Assembly (NCBI GenBank): GCA_964599655.1
Contig: CAZRGV010000009.1
Coordinates: forward strand, 1-64,000
Source: CAZRGV01 sp964599655
GTDB lineage: Bacteria; Planctomycetota; Planctomycetia; Isosphaerales; Isosphaeraceae
DNA length: 64,000 bases
Reading direction: 5' to 3'
Within the stretch, counting starts at the first letter, position 1. Each line of letters opens with the position of its first letter. The notes under the pieces are model-generated. The model searched no databases, was not told the origin of the DNA, and was given only the letters and a program-made list of their open reading frames with translations. Made by a program: the position numbers and the translations under genes. This document shows, piece by piece, positions 8,449 to 16,388 of this stretch.

Positions 8449-9279
8449 GTGCAATATCATCAGTGGGACGACGTTCAGGAATCGTTGCAGGCTGTCCGGT
8501 CTCGCTGGACTGGGCCGGCGCGAGTGGGCATCATCCTGGGTACCGGTTTGGGCGCGCTGGCCGAGGAGATCGAGGCCGAGGCCACGATCCCGTACCCCGA
8601 GATTCCCCACTTCCCCCGATCCACGGTCGAGAGCCACAAGGGGCAACTCGTTTGCGGCAAGCTCGCCGGCCAGACGGTCGTCGCGATGGAGGGGCGATTT
8701 CACCTGTATGAAGGCTACTCGGTGGCCCAGGTGACCTACCCGATCCGCGTTCTGAAGGAGCTGGGTTGCTCGATCCTGCTCGTCTCCAACGCGGCCGGTG
8801 GCATGAATCCGCTCCATGAAAAGGGGGACCTCGTCGTTCTGGAAGATCACATCAACCTGATGGGGGTCAACCCCCTGGTCGGTCCCAACGACGAACGCCT
8901 CGGCCCGAGGTTTCCCGACCTGATCGAACCGTACGACCGCTCGCTGCAAGACCTGGCCCTGAAGGCCGCCCTCGATGAGAAGATCGTGGCGCACCGTGGC
9001 GTTTACGTGGCCGTGACCGGGCCGAACCTCGAAACCAGGGCCGAATACCGCTTCCTCCGAGGCATCGGGGCCGACGTGGTGGGCATGTCGACGGTGCCCG
9101 AGGTCCTCGTCGCCATTCACGCCGGGATGCGCGTGCTCGGCTTCTCGATCGTCACGGATCGTTGCCTGCCCGACGCCCTCGAACCGGTCAAGATCGAAGA
9201 CATTCTCGCCGTGGCTCGAGAGGCGGAAGGAAAACTCCGCCGCATCGTCCGTCGCGTGCTGGAGCGGCTCGACGGCTGA
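8449..9279 (+). CDS. punA: Purine nucleoside phosphorylase, trimeric PNP family
   Basis: A 276-residue enzyme that splits purine nucleosides with phosphate to free base and (deoxy)ribose-1-phosphate in the purine salvage pathway. The start at GTG 8449 is preferred because any longer frame runs back into the palindromic repeat; GTG 8410 is an alternative. Family signatures are clear: GTGLG near residue 31, the phosphate/ribose-binding SNAAGGMN, and GPNLETRAEYRFLR followed by GADVVGMSTVPEV. Glu195 matches the base-binding Glu of the mammalian enzyme. Residue 237 (SIVTDRC) is Asp where the human enzyme has Asn243, which may shift base preference. Confidence 0.92.
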   Translation: MQYHQWDDVQESLQAVRSRWTGPARVGIILGTGLGALAEEIEAEATIPYPEIPHFPRSTVESHKGQLVCGKLAGQTVVAMEGRFHLYEGYSVAQVTYPIRVLKELGCSILLVSNAAGGMNPLHEKGDLVVLEDHINLMGVNPLVGPNDERLGPRFPDLIEPYDRSLQDLALKAALDEKIVAHRGVYVAVTGPNLETRAEYRFLRGIGADVVGMSTVPEVLVAIHAGMRVLGFSIVTDRCLPDALEPVKIEDILAVAREAEGKLRRIVRRVLERLDG

Positions 9280-9303
9280 TCCCGCTGGTCCAGAGACGGC
9301 GGT

Positions 9304-9569
9304 CGGATCTCTCGCAAAGTCGCAAAGACACGAAGAGAATCCAAGAGAACAGAGGTTTTTGAATTCCTTAGGAATCGTTTTTCTTGTCTTACTCTGCGAG
9401 CGTTGCGACATTGCGAGAAATCTCTTCGACTTGGATCGGATCTCTCGCCAAGTCGCAAAGACACGAAGAGGATCCAAGAGAACAGAGTTCTTTGAATTCC
9501 TTAGGAATCGTTTTTCTTGTCTTACTCTGCGAGCGTTGCGACATTGCGAGAAATCTCTTCGACTTGGAT
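9304..9569. repeat. Two tandem copies of a 133-bp repeat
   Basis: Unit 1 is 9304-9436 and unit 2 is 9437-9569. I count four substitutions between them, so they are about 97% identical. Within each unit the ends form an imperfect inverted repeat (CTCGCAAAGTCGCAAAGAC near the start, GTTGCGACATTGCGAGAAA near the end). Both units lack coding character and end just before ileS. The unit is much poorer in GC than its surroundings. Confidence 0.92.
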
Positions 9570-9666
9570 CGGGCTACCGCACGAACCTGGAAAACCCTAA
9601 CCTAGTCTGAATCCAGACGATGACACTCGATGGGCGGGGCCCGTTCCCGCACGGAAAATCGCCACG

Positions 9667-12498
9667 ATGTCCACCAACGCCAAACCCTACAAAGAGACGC
9701 TGAACCTTCCCGCCACCCGGTTCGACATGAAGGCGAACCTGACCGTCCGCGAGCCGAACATCCAGGCCCGCTGGCGCGACGCGGACCTTTACGGCCAGAT
9801 CCGCAAGGCCCGCGCGGGCCGTCCGGTCCGCGTCCTGCACGACGGTCCGCCGTACGCCAACGGCGAGATCCACATGGGGCACCTGCTCAACAAGGTGCTC
9901 AAGGACCTGGTGGTCCGGTATCTGACCATGCGAGGCTTCGATAGCCCGTACGTTCCAGGCTGGGACTGCCACGGTCTTCCGATCGAGCACAAGGTGGTCA
10001 AGGACCTTGGATCGAAGGCCGCCTCGATGAGCCCGGCCGAGATCCGGGAGCGTTGTCGTGTTGAAGCGCTCCAATGGGTCGACATTCAACGCGACCAGTT
10101 TCGCCGGCTCGGCGTCTCGGGGGACTGGGACAATCCGTATCTGACGCTCGACCCTCGCTACGAGGCCAGCGTTATCGACGTGCTGGCCGACCTCGTTGAG
10201 GGGGGCTATGTCTTCCGCCAGCTCAAGCCGATCCACTGGTGCATGACCGACCGCACCGCGCTGGCCGAGGCCGAGCTCGAGTACGGCGACGAGACCTCGC
10301 CGAGCATCTATGTGAACTTCCCGATGGTCAGCGGAGTTCCCGCCGGCTGGGGGGAAGGCCCCTGGCACGCGATGATCTGGACGACGACGCCCTGGACCCT
10401 GCCGGCCAACGTCGCCATCGCCGCGCATCCCGACCTGACCTATGCCGGCATCCGTTATCAGGACCCTGCCTCGGGGCAAACGGTTCACACCATTCTCGCC
10501 GCCGACCTCGTGGCCAAGGTCATGGCGCTCCGCGAGGTGTCCAACGTTACCGAGTTGGGTCGTTGCCGAGGCCGGGACCTCGAGCACGCAGAATATCGCC
10601 ACGTCTTCCTCGATCGCGTCAGTCCGGTGGTTCTGGCCGACTATGTGACGGTCGAGGACGGCACGGGGCTGGTCCACACCGCGCCCGGTCACGGTGCCGA
10701 GGACTACCGGACCGGTCAAAAGTACGCGCTGCCGACCCTCAGCCCGGTCGATGCCTCGGGCCGGTTTCATGGCGAGGCGCCCGACTGGCTCATCGGCAAG
10801 GGGGTCTTCCAGGCCAACCCGGAGATCGTCGAGCGGCTTCGGGAGCTGGGAGCCCTGTACCACGAGTTCCGGTTCTCGCACAGCTATCCGCACTGCTGGC
10901 GTTGCAAGCGGCCGGTGATCTTCCGCGCGACCGACCAGTGGTTCATCGCCGTCGATCACTCCGACCTCCGGGGCCGAACGCTCAAGGTGATCAACGAGGA
11001 TGTGCGGTGGCTGCCCGCCTGGGGGCAGTCTCGGATCGAGGCGATGGTGTCGAACCGGCCCGACTGGTGCATCAGCCGCCAGAGATCGTGGGGCGTGCCG
11101 ATTCCCGCGTTCGGCTGCCAGACCTGCGGCACCATGCTCCTGACGGCCGACTCCGTGCGGCACGTCCGCGACCTCTTCCGCCGCGAAGGGGCTGACGCCT
11201 GGTTCACCCGGCCGGTCGAGGAACTGCTGCCGCCGGGCGCGAAGTGCGCCTCGTGCGGAGGGCACGCGTTCGAGAAGCAGAACGACATCCTCGACGTGTG
11301 GTTCGAGTCGGGGTCGAGCCACCGAGCGGTGCTCTCGCAGAACTTCGACCTGGGCTTCCCGTCGTTCATGTACCTGGAAGGCTCGGATCAGCACCGAGGC
11401 TGGTTCCAGTCGTCGATCCTGACGGCCGTTGGGACGGAGGGCCGCGCTCCGTTTGAAACGGTGCTCACGCATGGCTTCATTGTCGACGAAAAAGGCGAGA
11501 AGATGTCGAAGTCGGGCGGCAACGCCATCTCGGCCGTCAAGTCGACCGAGCAGTATGGCGCCGACGTCTTGCGGCTCTACATCGCCAGCATGGACTACGC
11601 CGACGACGTCCGCATGAGCGAGCGAGGCATCAAGGAGTCGTCCGAGGCGTATCGAAAGATCCGCAACACGTTCCGATACCTCCTCGGGAACCTGGAAGAT
11701 TACGCGCGGTTCGACCCGACAACGTTCGACACGTCCGCCTTGCACGAGATCGACCGCTGGGCGCTGGGGCAGCTCAACAAGGTGATCCGCGACGTGACGG
11801 CCGCCTATGAACGGTTCGAGTTCTACCGCGTGTTTCAGCGGATCTACCAGTTCTGCGCCGTCGATCTGTCGAGCTTTTATCTCGATGTGCTCAAGGACCG
11901 CCTTTACGCAGAGCTACCCGACGGTCCCGATCGCCGCGCCGCGCAGTTCGTGATGGCTCGCCTGCACGACGCCCTGGCCCGCATGCTCGCGCCGATCCTT
12001 CCGCACACGACCGAGGAGATCTGGGAGTTCCTCCCCAACCGGGATGGCAAGCCCGCCAGTGTTCACCTGGCCGACTGGCCCGAGCCGGACCCCGCTTGGG
12101 ATGACGCGGAACGGGACGAGCGGTGGAAGGCCCTGCGAGCCCTTCGGGAGACCGTGCTCGTCGCGCTCGAAGGAATGAGAAAGAATAAGACGATCGGAAG
12201 CAGTCAGGAGGCCGCCGTTCGGGTTTCCACCGATGCCGGGAGTGCCGCGCGCCTCGATCCCGGCTTGCTCGCGACGCTCTGCATCGTCTCCGAGGTCCAG
12301 GTGATCGGCGATCAACCGGGGCCGGTCGCCGCTGGAAGCGAGCAGGTGGCCACGGAGAAATCCACTCATGGGAAGTGCGAGCGTTGCTGGAACCTCAAGC
12401 CGTCCGTCGGGCAGGACGCCGAGTTCCCGACGCTCTGCGAGCGTTGCGCGCGGGTTGTCCGGGAGTTGAATCGACGATCGAGTCCGACGAACGCGTAA
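9667..12498 (+). CDS. ileS: Isoleucyl-tRNA synthetase
   Basis: A 943-residue class I aminoacyl-tRNA synthetase that charges tRNA-Ile. The HIGH signature is HMGH at residues 69-72 and the KMSKS loop is at 612-616, as expected for the Rossmann catalytic core; between them lies the editing domain (GTGLVHTAPGHG). The C-terminus carries the zinc-binding cysteines of the bacterial type (CERCWNLKP and CERCARVV). Length matches the bacterial subtype. No T-box leader is visible upstream, where the 133-bp tandem repeat sits instead. A Uma2 gene follows 47 nt downstream on the same strand and may be co-transcribed. Confidence 0.97.
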   Translation: MSTNAKPYKETLNLPATRFDMKANLTVREPNIQARWRDADLYGQIRKARAGRPVRVLHDGPPYANGEIHMGHLLNKVLKDLVVRYLTMRGFDSPYVPGWDCHGLPIEHKVVKDLGSKAASMSPAEIRERCRVEALQWVDIQRDQFRRLGVSGDWDNPYLTLDPRYEASVIDVLADLVEGGYVFRQLKPIHWCMTDRTALAEAELEYGDETSPSIYVNFPMVSGVPAGWGEGPWHAMIWTTTPWTLPANVAIAAHPDLTYAGIRYQDPASGQTVHTILAADLVAKVMALREVSNVTELGRCRGRDLEHAEYRHVFLDRVSPVVLADYVTVEDGTGLVHTAPGHGAEDYRTGQKYALPTLSPVDASGRFHGEAPDWLIGKGVFQANPEIVERLRELGALYHEFRFSHSYPHCWRCKRPVIFRATDQWFIAVDHSDLRGRTLKVINEDVRWLPAWGQSRIEAMVSNRPDWCISRQRSWGVPIPAFGCQTCGTMLLTADSVRHVRDLFRREGADAWFTRPVEELLPPGAKCASCGGHAFEKQNDILDVWFESGSSHRAVLSQNFDLGFPSFMYLEGSDQHRGWFQSSILTAVGTEGRAPFETVLTHGFIVDEKGEKMSKSGGNAISAVKSTEQYGADVLRLYIASMDYADDVRMSERGIKESSEAYRKIRNTFRYLLGNLEDYARFDPTTFDTSALHEIDRWALGQLNKVIRDVTAAYERFEFYRVFQRIYQFCAVDLSSFYLDVLKDRLYAELPDGPDRRAAQFVMARLHDALARMLAPILPHTTEEIWEFLPNRDGKPASVHLADWPEPDPAWDDAERDERWKALRALRETVLVALEGMRKNKTIGSSQEAAVRVSTDAGSAARLDPGLLATLCIVSEVQVIGDQPGPVAAGSEQVATEKSTHGKCERCWNLKPSVGQDAEFPTLCERCARVVRELNRRSSPTNA

Positions 12499-12545
12499 TC
12501 GAGGCCGCGTCTCGATCACGACGCGACGAGCCGGAGAATGACGCC

Positions 12546-13163
12546 ATGGCGATCGGTGTGCAAACGCCGCAAACCGAGTCGGATTGGCTCCTCGAACATC
12601 GTCACCGAATCAGGGACGAGGAGTACCACCGCATGGCCGAGGCGGGCGTCTTCCGCCCGGACGCTCGCTTCGAGCTCATCAATGGGGTGCTCGTTGAAAA
12701 GATGACCAAGAACCCGCCTCACACGGTCGCCACGGATCTGATGACTCGGGTCTTGCAGCGCGTCGTGCCAAACGGTTGGTTCCTCTCGTTGCGGAATCCG
12801 GTCCGCATCCCCGAGATCGACAGCGAGCCCGAGCCGGACGGCAAGATCGTTCGGGGTGATCCTCGCGACAGTCAAGGGCGAGGCGTCGTCCCTGGGGATC
12901 TGGGACTGGTCATCGAGGTTGCCGATCGTAGCGACGCGTACGATCGTGGCGTGAAGTGGGAAATCTATGCCCGATCGTCGATTCCAACCGACTGGCTTCT
13001 CAATCTCAAAACGCGCGTCCTGGAGGTATATACCGATCCAACCGGCCCGATGGATCCGGCCTTCTACCGGGCGAGCCGCATCCACGGCCCCGATGACGAA
13101 GTCCCCTTGATCCTCGACGGCCAGGAGGTCGCGCGGTTCGCGGTTTGCGATCTGTTGCCTTGA
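12546..13163 (+). CDS. Uma2 family (DUF820) PD-(D/E)XK nuclease-like protein
   Basis: A 205-residue protein; ATG 12546 follows a GGAG site. The Uma2 pattern is recognisable: FELINGVLVEKM near the start of the fold, EPEPDGKIVRGD carrying the candidate metal-binding Asp, LVIEVADRSDAYDRGVK with the Glu and Lys of the PD-(D/E)XK core, then YARSSIPTDWLLNL. Uma2 proteins are greatly expanded in planctomycetes and cyanobacteria, and their biological role is poorly known; endonuclease activity is assigned from fold similarity. It sits 47 nt after ileS and before purN on the same strand, with no obvious functional link. Confidence 0.88.
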   Translation: MAIGVQTPQTESDWLLEHRHRIRDEEYHRMAEAGVFRPDARFELINGVLVEKMTKNPPHTVATDLMTRVLQRVVPNGWFLSLRNPVRIPEIDSEPEPDGKIVRGDPRDSQGRGVVPGDLGLVIEVADRSDAYDRGVKWEIYARSSIPTDWLLNLKTRVLEVYTDPTGPMDPAFYRASRIHGPDDEVPLILDGQEVARFAVCDLLP

Positions 13164-13233
13164 AGACGAGGCCCCGAAGTTCAGTCCAGTCCAGCCCTGT
13201 TTCCGCACGAGTCCAAGCCGAAGACAATTTCTC

Positions 13234-13887
13234 ATGCCGCCCCGCAATCCGCCGATTTTCGACCCGCCGATTCGCCTGGCCGTTTGCGTCTCGGGAGGCG
13301 GAACGACCTTGCAGAACCTGATCGATCGGATCGCCGACGGGCGTTTGCGCGCCTCGGTGGTCCGGGTCGTGGCGAGCAAGCCGGGCATCGGGGCGATCGC
13401 GAAGGCGGAACGGGCGGGCATTCCCGTCACCGTGGCGACCCGCGCGGGTCAGTCGCTGGCCGCGTTCAGCCGGGCCGTCTTCGACCCGATCCGGGAGAGC
13501 GGCGCCGACCTCGTCGTGCTGGGAGGGTTCCTCAGCCTGATCGAGATTCCCGATGACTACGCGGAGCGGGTCATCAACATTCACCCCTCGTTGATTCCGG
13601 CCTTCTGTGGCAAGGGGTTCCACGGCGAGGCGGTCCACCGCGCGGCGGTGGAGTCGGGCGTCAAGCTCTCCGGCTGCACGGTTCACTTCGCCGACCAGAC
13701 CTACGACACCGGGCCGATCATCCTGCAACGCACCGTGCCGGTGCTCGACGATGATACGCCGGAACGCCTCGCCGCCCGCGTTTTCGAGGCGGAATGCGCG
13801 GCGCTTCCCGAGGCGATCGCGCTGTTCGCCGAGGGCCGGTTGGAGGTCGTTGGCCGTCGCGTGAGGATCCGGCCCGGCGGAGCCTAA
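13234..13887 (+). CDS. purN: Phosphoribosylglycinamide formyltransferase (GART)
   Basis: A 217-residue enzyme of de novo purine synthesis that transfers the formyl group of 10-formyl-tetrahydrofolate to glycinamide ribonucleotide. The catalytic triad is present: Asn115 and His117 in INIHPSLIP and Asp158 in DTGPII, matching Asn106, His108 and Asp144 of the E. coli enzyme. The N-terminal CVSGGGTTLQNLID is the phosphate-binding loop. Folate-site residues fall in GKGFHGEAVH. It ends eight bases before the convergent Tyr/Gly-rich gene, so the two transcripts must overlap or terminate very close together. Confidence 0.95.
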   Translation: MPPRNPPIFDPPIRLAVCVSGGGTTLQNLIDRIADGRLRASVVRVVASKPGIGAIAKAERAGIPVTVATRAGQSLAAFSRAVFDPIRESGADLVVLGGFLSLIEIPDDYAERVINIHPSLIPAFCGKGFHGEAVHRAAVESGVKLSGCTVHFADQTYDTGPIILQRTVPVLDDDTPERLAARVFEAECAALPEAIALFAEGRLEVVGRRVRIRPGGA

Positions 13888-13894
13888 CCGGAAC

Positions 13895-14569
13895 TCATCG
13901 AGGGATGTTTACGCCCACGGTCGGGAGCGACCGGTAGGGAATCGGATTGCTGGTGGTCGCCGCGCTCGAACCGCCGTACATTCCGCCGTAGATCGAATAG
14001 CCGCTGCCGTAGTAGGACGGTCCGCGACCGTAGTAAGCGCCGACATTGGCGTTGGCCGCCCCATAATAAGAGGCCGGGCTGCCTCCCATCGCCGTGTAGC
14101 CGCCGATGTACGGCCTGGTCGTCGTGGCATAGCCGCCGAACGGTCGGGCTGGGGTTGTGGAACCGGCGTCGTAGGGCGTCGAGGCGGCGGAACGCATTCC
14201 GTAGGTGCTGCCGCCATAGGGAGACTGGGACGTGCTGGGCATCGACGACACGCGGTAGGGCGTCACCCCGACCGAGGTTCCGCCATAGTATCGCGAGCCC
14301 GCATAGCTGTAGCTGGGACCAACATAACCGTGGCCGTAGTAGTAACCGTCGTACGAGCCCCCGTAGTAGTAGCTCGGACCACCGTACAAGGCGCCGGTTG
14401 GCCTTGTCGTGGTCACGCTGCTGTAGACGGGCCCCGTCGCGCCGAAGAAACCGTTGGTGGTGATCTGAGCCATCGCCGGGAACGTCCTGGCGAGACCAAG
14501 GACGGCCAGGGTCAGGAAACCCCAGCGCCACGATGCCGCTGTCCGGGCGGCTTGCCGCGCGTATCGCAT
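13895..14569 (-). CDS. Secreted Tyr/Gly/Ser-rich protein
   Basis: A 224-residue protein starting at the ATG at 14569, which follows a GGGGAAGG site; the frame stays open further upstream but without a better start. A signal peptide is clear: basic MRYARQAAR, a hydrophobic stretch WGFLTLAVLGLA, and cleavage after AMA. The mature protein is low complexity, dominated by Tyr, Gly, Ser, Thr and Pro, with clusters such as YYYGGSYDGYYYG. No domain is recognised. Such composition suggests an extracellular matrix or wall-associated component, but this is a guess. It converges on purN. Confidence 0.65.
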   Translation of the reverse strand: MRYARQAARTAASWRWGFLTLAVLGLARTFPAMAQITTNGFFGATGPVYSSVTTTRPTGALYGGPSYYYGGSYDGYYYGHGYVGPSYSYAGSRYYGGTSVGVTPYRVSSMPSTSQSPYGGSTYGMRSAASTPYDAGSTTPARPFGGYATTTRPYIGGYTAMGGSPASYYGAANANVGAYYGRGPSYYGSGYSIYGGMYGGSSAATTSNPIPYRSLPTVGVNIPR

Positions 14570-15061
14570 GTTCGCCTTCCCCTCGGGCCCTGGTGAGGAG
14601 GCGTCGGTGGACGAACCGTGGGAGAGGGGTCCGTCCGGAATGCCGACTCCGCCGTGTGAGCCCAGTGCCTTCCGTTCACTCCAAAAGAGATCAACGGTTT
14701 GCACGGAATCGGGGGTCGTGACGTCGTGGGGGAGACGGTGAGGCGAGGTTCCGGACCGGGGTCGAGAGTGCCTCGTGTTGCCGAGCGACGACCGTCCCGA
14801 AGGGTCCGGATCTCGCCGGAGAGGGCGGGTGACACGCCGCCAGGATCGCTCCATGCGGCCGGACCTTGAAGAATTCTAGGCAGATTCTGGAGGAAAGTCA
14901 GGGGGTCCGGAACGCGAGTCGCGCGCCGACTCGAGACGCCGATGGGCACCACGCCGTCTCAAAGCCGCTGGCGATCCGAAGCTCGGTTCGAGGCCCATCT
15001 GTCACTCCGAGGTTTCGAATTCCTCGGAGTCTGGGGCCACACGCAACGGGTTCTCGCTCCG
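14570..15061. other. Intergenic spacer of about 490 bp
   Basis: Lies between two minus-strand genes. No repeat, RNA or convincing frame is seen; it should contain the promoter of the Tyr/Gly-rich secreted protein on the minus strand. Confidence 0.4.
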
Positions 15062-15478
15062 TCAAGGAGTGGCCGCCGCGGTCGGGGGCAGCTCGTGACC
15101 GATCACCAGGCGCGCGGCCAGGGGGATCACCGCGGCCGACAAGACGACAGCCGCGAGGACCACCGTGATCAGACGGCGGCCACGACATCGGTCTCGCCGT
15201 TCGAGGCGGAGGAACTCCCCTTCCAGCCGGGAGGATTGACGCTCCAGCCGGTCGATCCGCTCGGCCATCATGCTGATCAGCTCGTGCAAGTCGGAGCTCG
15301 TCGGCGGGCCGACGTCCGCAGGCGGTTCGCGACGGGTCGGAGTCGCTCCAGCGGGTGTCAACGCATCGGGGCCGCCTTCCCGGCTCCGGTTGACCATGAC
15401 ACTATCCCACTTTCGCCGTCGAGCTTCTCGCTCTAGCCGATCGAGCCGTTCGACTTCGGACACGTCGGAATTGAACAT
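15062..15478 (-). CDS. Small coiled-coil protein with C-terminal membrane segment
   Basis: A 138-residue protein of unknown function. ATG 15478 is chosen because GAGAAGGGA lies nine bases upstream, although the frame is open back to 15622. Residues 6-25 (EVERLDRLEREARRRK region) and 65-100 (LISMMAERIDRLERQSSRLE region) are heptad-like and charged, suggesting coiled coils. Near the C-terminus a hydrophobic segment (LITVVLAAVVLSAAVIPLA) forms a probable single membrane helix. It lies 127 nt downstream of bshB1 on the same strand. Confidence 0.6.
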   Translation of the reverse strand: MFNSDVSEVERLDRLEREARRRKWDSVMVNRSREGGPDALTPAGATPTRREPPADVGPPTSSDLHELISMMAERIDRLERQSSRLEGEFLRLERRDRCRGRRLITVVLAAVVLSAAVIPLAARLVIGHELPPTAAATP

Positions 15479-15605
15479 ATCGGGGGGTCCCTTCTCAGGT
15501 CGATGGACGACAATACCGGCATCTTCGCCACTGTAATCTAGGTCATGTCTTGAACCCTGGGCGGACCAAGACGTGATGGACCACGCATCGACGGCGAGGT
15601 CCCGC

Positions 15606-16298
15606 TTAGAGCAGCAGCCCATCGAGGCCGCTCAGGCCCACCGGTTCCCTGCTGGCGAACGGCTCGGCGTGCGCAACGCCGACCAGATGGCCCCAGAACC
15701 TCGTCCGGTCGAAAACCGCGTCGATCACGCCGGGACGGCCTTCCGGCTGGTTGTCCACAAGCTGCGAACGATAGCAACGAAGGGCCTCTCGCTTGGCCTC
15801 GGCCTCGTCGGAGATGTCGACCACGAAGCTTGGCCGCTCGACAATCCGCAGGTGCACACTGAAATAGTAAAGCACGCGAGCCGGGTGGAATGGGGTGCCT
15901 GGGATGTCCGACTTCGACAGCTTGCTCCAGAACCGGGCATCCTCGACCAGCTTGGTCGCGGCGGTGTGGTCGGGATGGGCGTCTTCCCAGAACGGCGCAA
16001 AGAGCACGCGGGGCCGGAGCTTCCGGAAGACGGCCGCCAGCGATCGACGATGGGCCAGCGTGGGCTCGAGGCTCCGGTTGGGAAGGCCGAGGTTCTCCCG
16101 CCAGGGCGATCCCAGCGCCCGGTTGGCGGCGAGGGTCTCGGCCGCCCGGATCTCCGGCGATCCGAGCGGTGTCGGCTCGCCGCTGGTCAGGTCGAGAATC
16201 CCGACCTTCCAGCCCCGCTTCCGAAGGCGGACAATCGTCCCGCCCATGCCCAGCTCGGCGTCGTCGGGATGGGGCGCGATGACCAGGGCGTCAAGCAT
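15606..16298 (-). CDS. bshB1: Bacillithiol biosynthesis deacetylase BshB1 (PIG-L family)
   Basis: A 230-residue zinc-dependent LmbE/PIG-L deacetylase. The metal-binding motif HPDD is at residues 10-13 and the second motif HPDH at 108-111. The C-terminus EPFASREPVGLSGLDGLL matches the distinctive end of BshB1, which removes the acetyl group from N-acetylglucosaminyl-malate during bacillithiol synthesis. Assignment to BshB1 rather than to a generic deacetylase rests on that tail and on overall length. Neither bshA nor bshC is in the window. It follows the carotenoid-desaturase-like gene by 90 nt on the same strand. Confidence 0.85.
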   Translation of the reverse strand: MLDALVIAPHPDDAELGMGGTIVRLRKRGWKVGILDLTSGEPTPLGSPEIRAAETLAANRALGSPWRENLGLPNRSLEPTLAHRRSLAAVFRKLRPRVLFAPFWEDAHPDHTAATKLVEDARFWSKLSKSDIPGTPFHPARVLYYFSVHLRIVERPSFVVDISDEAEAKREALRCYRSQLVDNQPEGRPGVIDAVFDRTRFWGHLVGVAHAEPFASREPVGLSGLDGLLL

Positions 16299-16388
16299 GG
16301 CCAGCCCCCATCGAACGAGGTTCGCCCACGTTTCGTGCGAATTGTGCCATGATCATACAACGACTCTTAGGGATGAAACGAATTTTTC

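Noticed and set aside
7630..9477. 615-residue minus-strand frame across the TPR gene, palindrome and punA
   Set aside because: Crosses two real genes and repeats; it contains the VGWAPPT-type spurious peptide.
9304..9569. CRISPR array
   Set aside because: Only two long (133-bp) abutting units without spacers and no cas genes.
9574..11745. 723-residue minus-strand frame opposite ileS
   Set aside because: Antisense shadow of a certain essential gene in high-GC DNA; translation has no motif.
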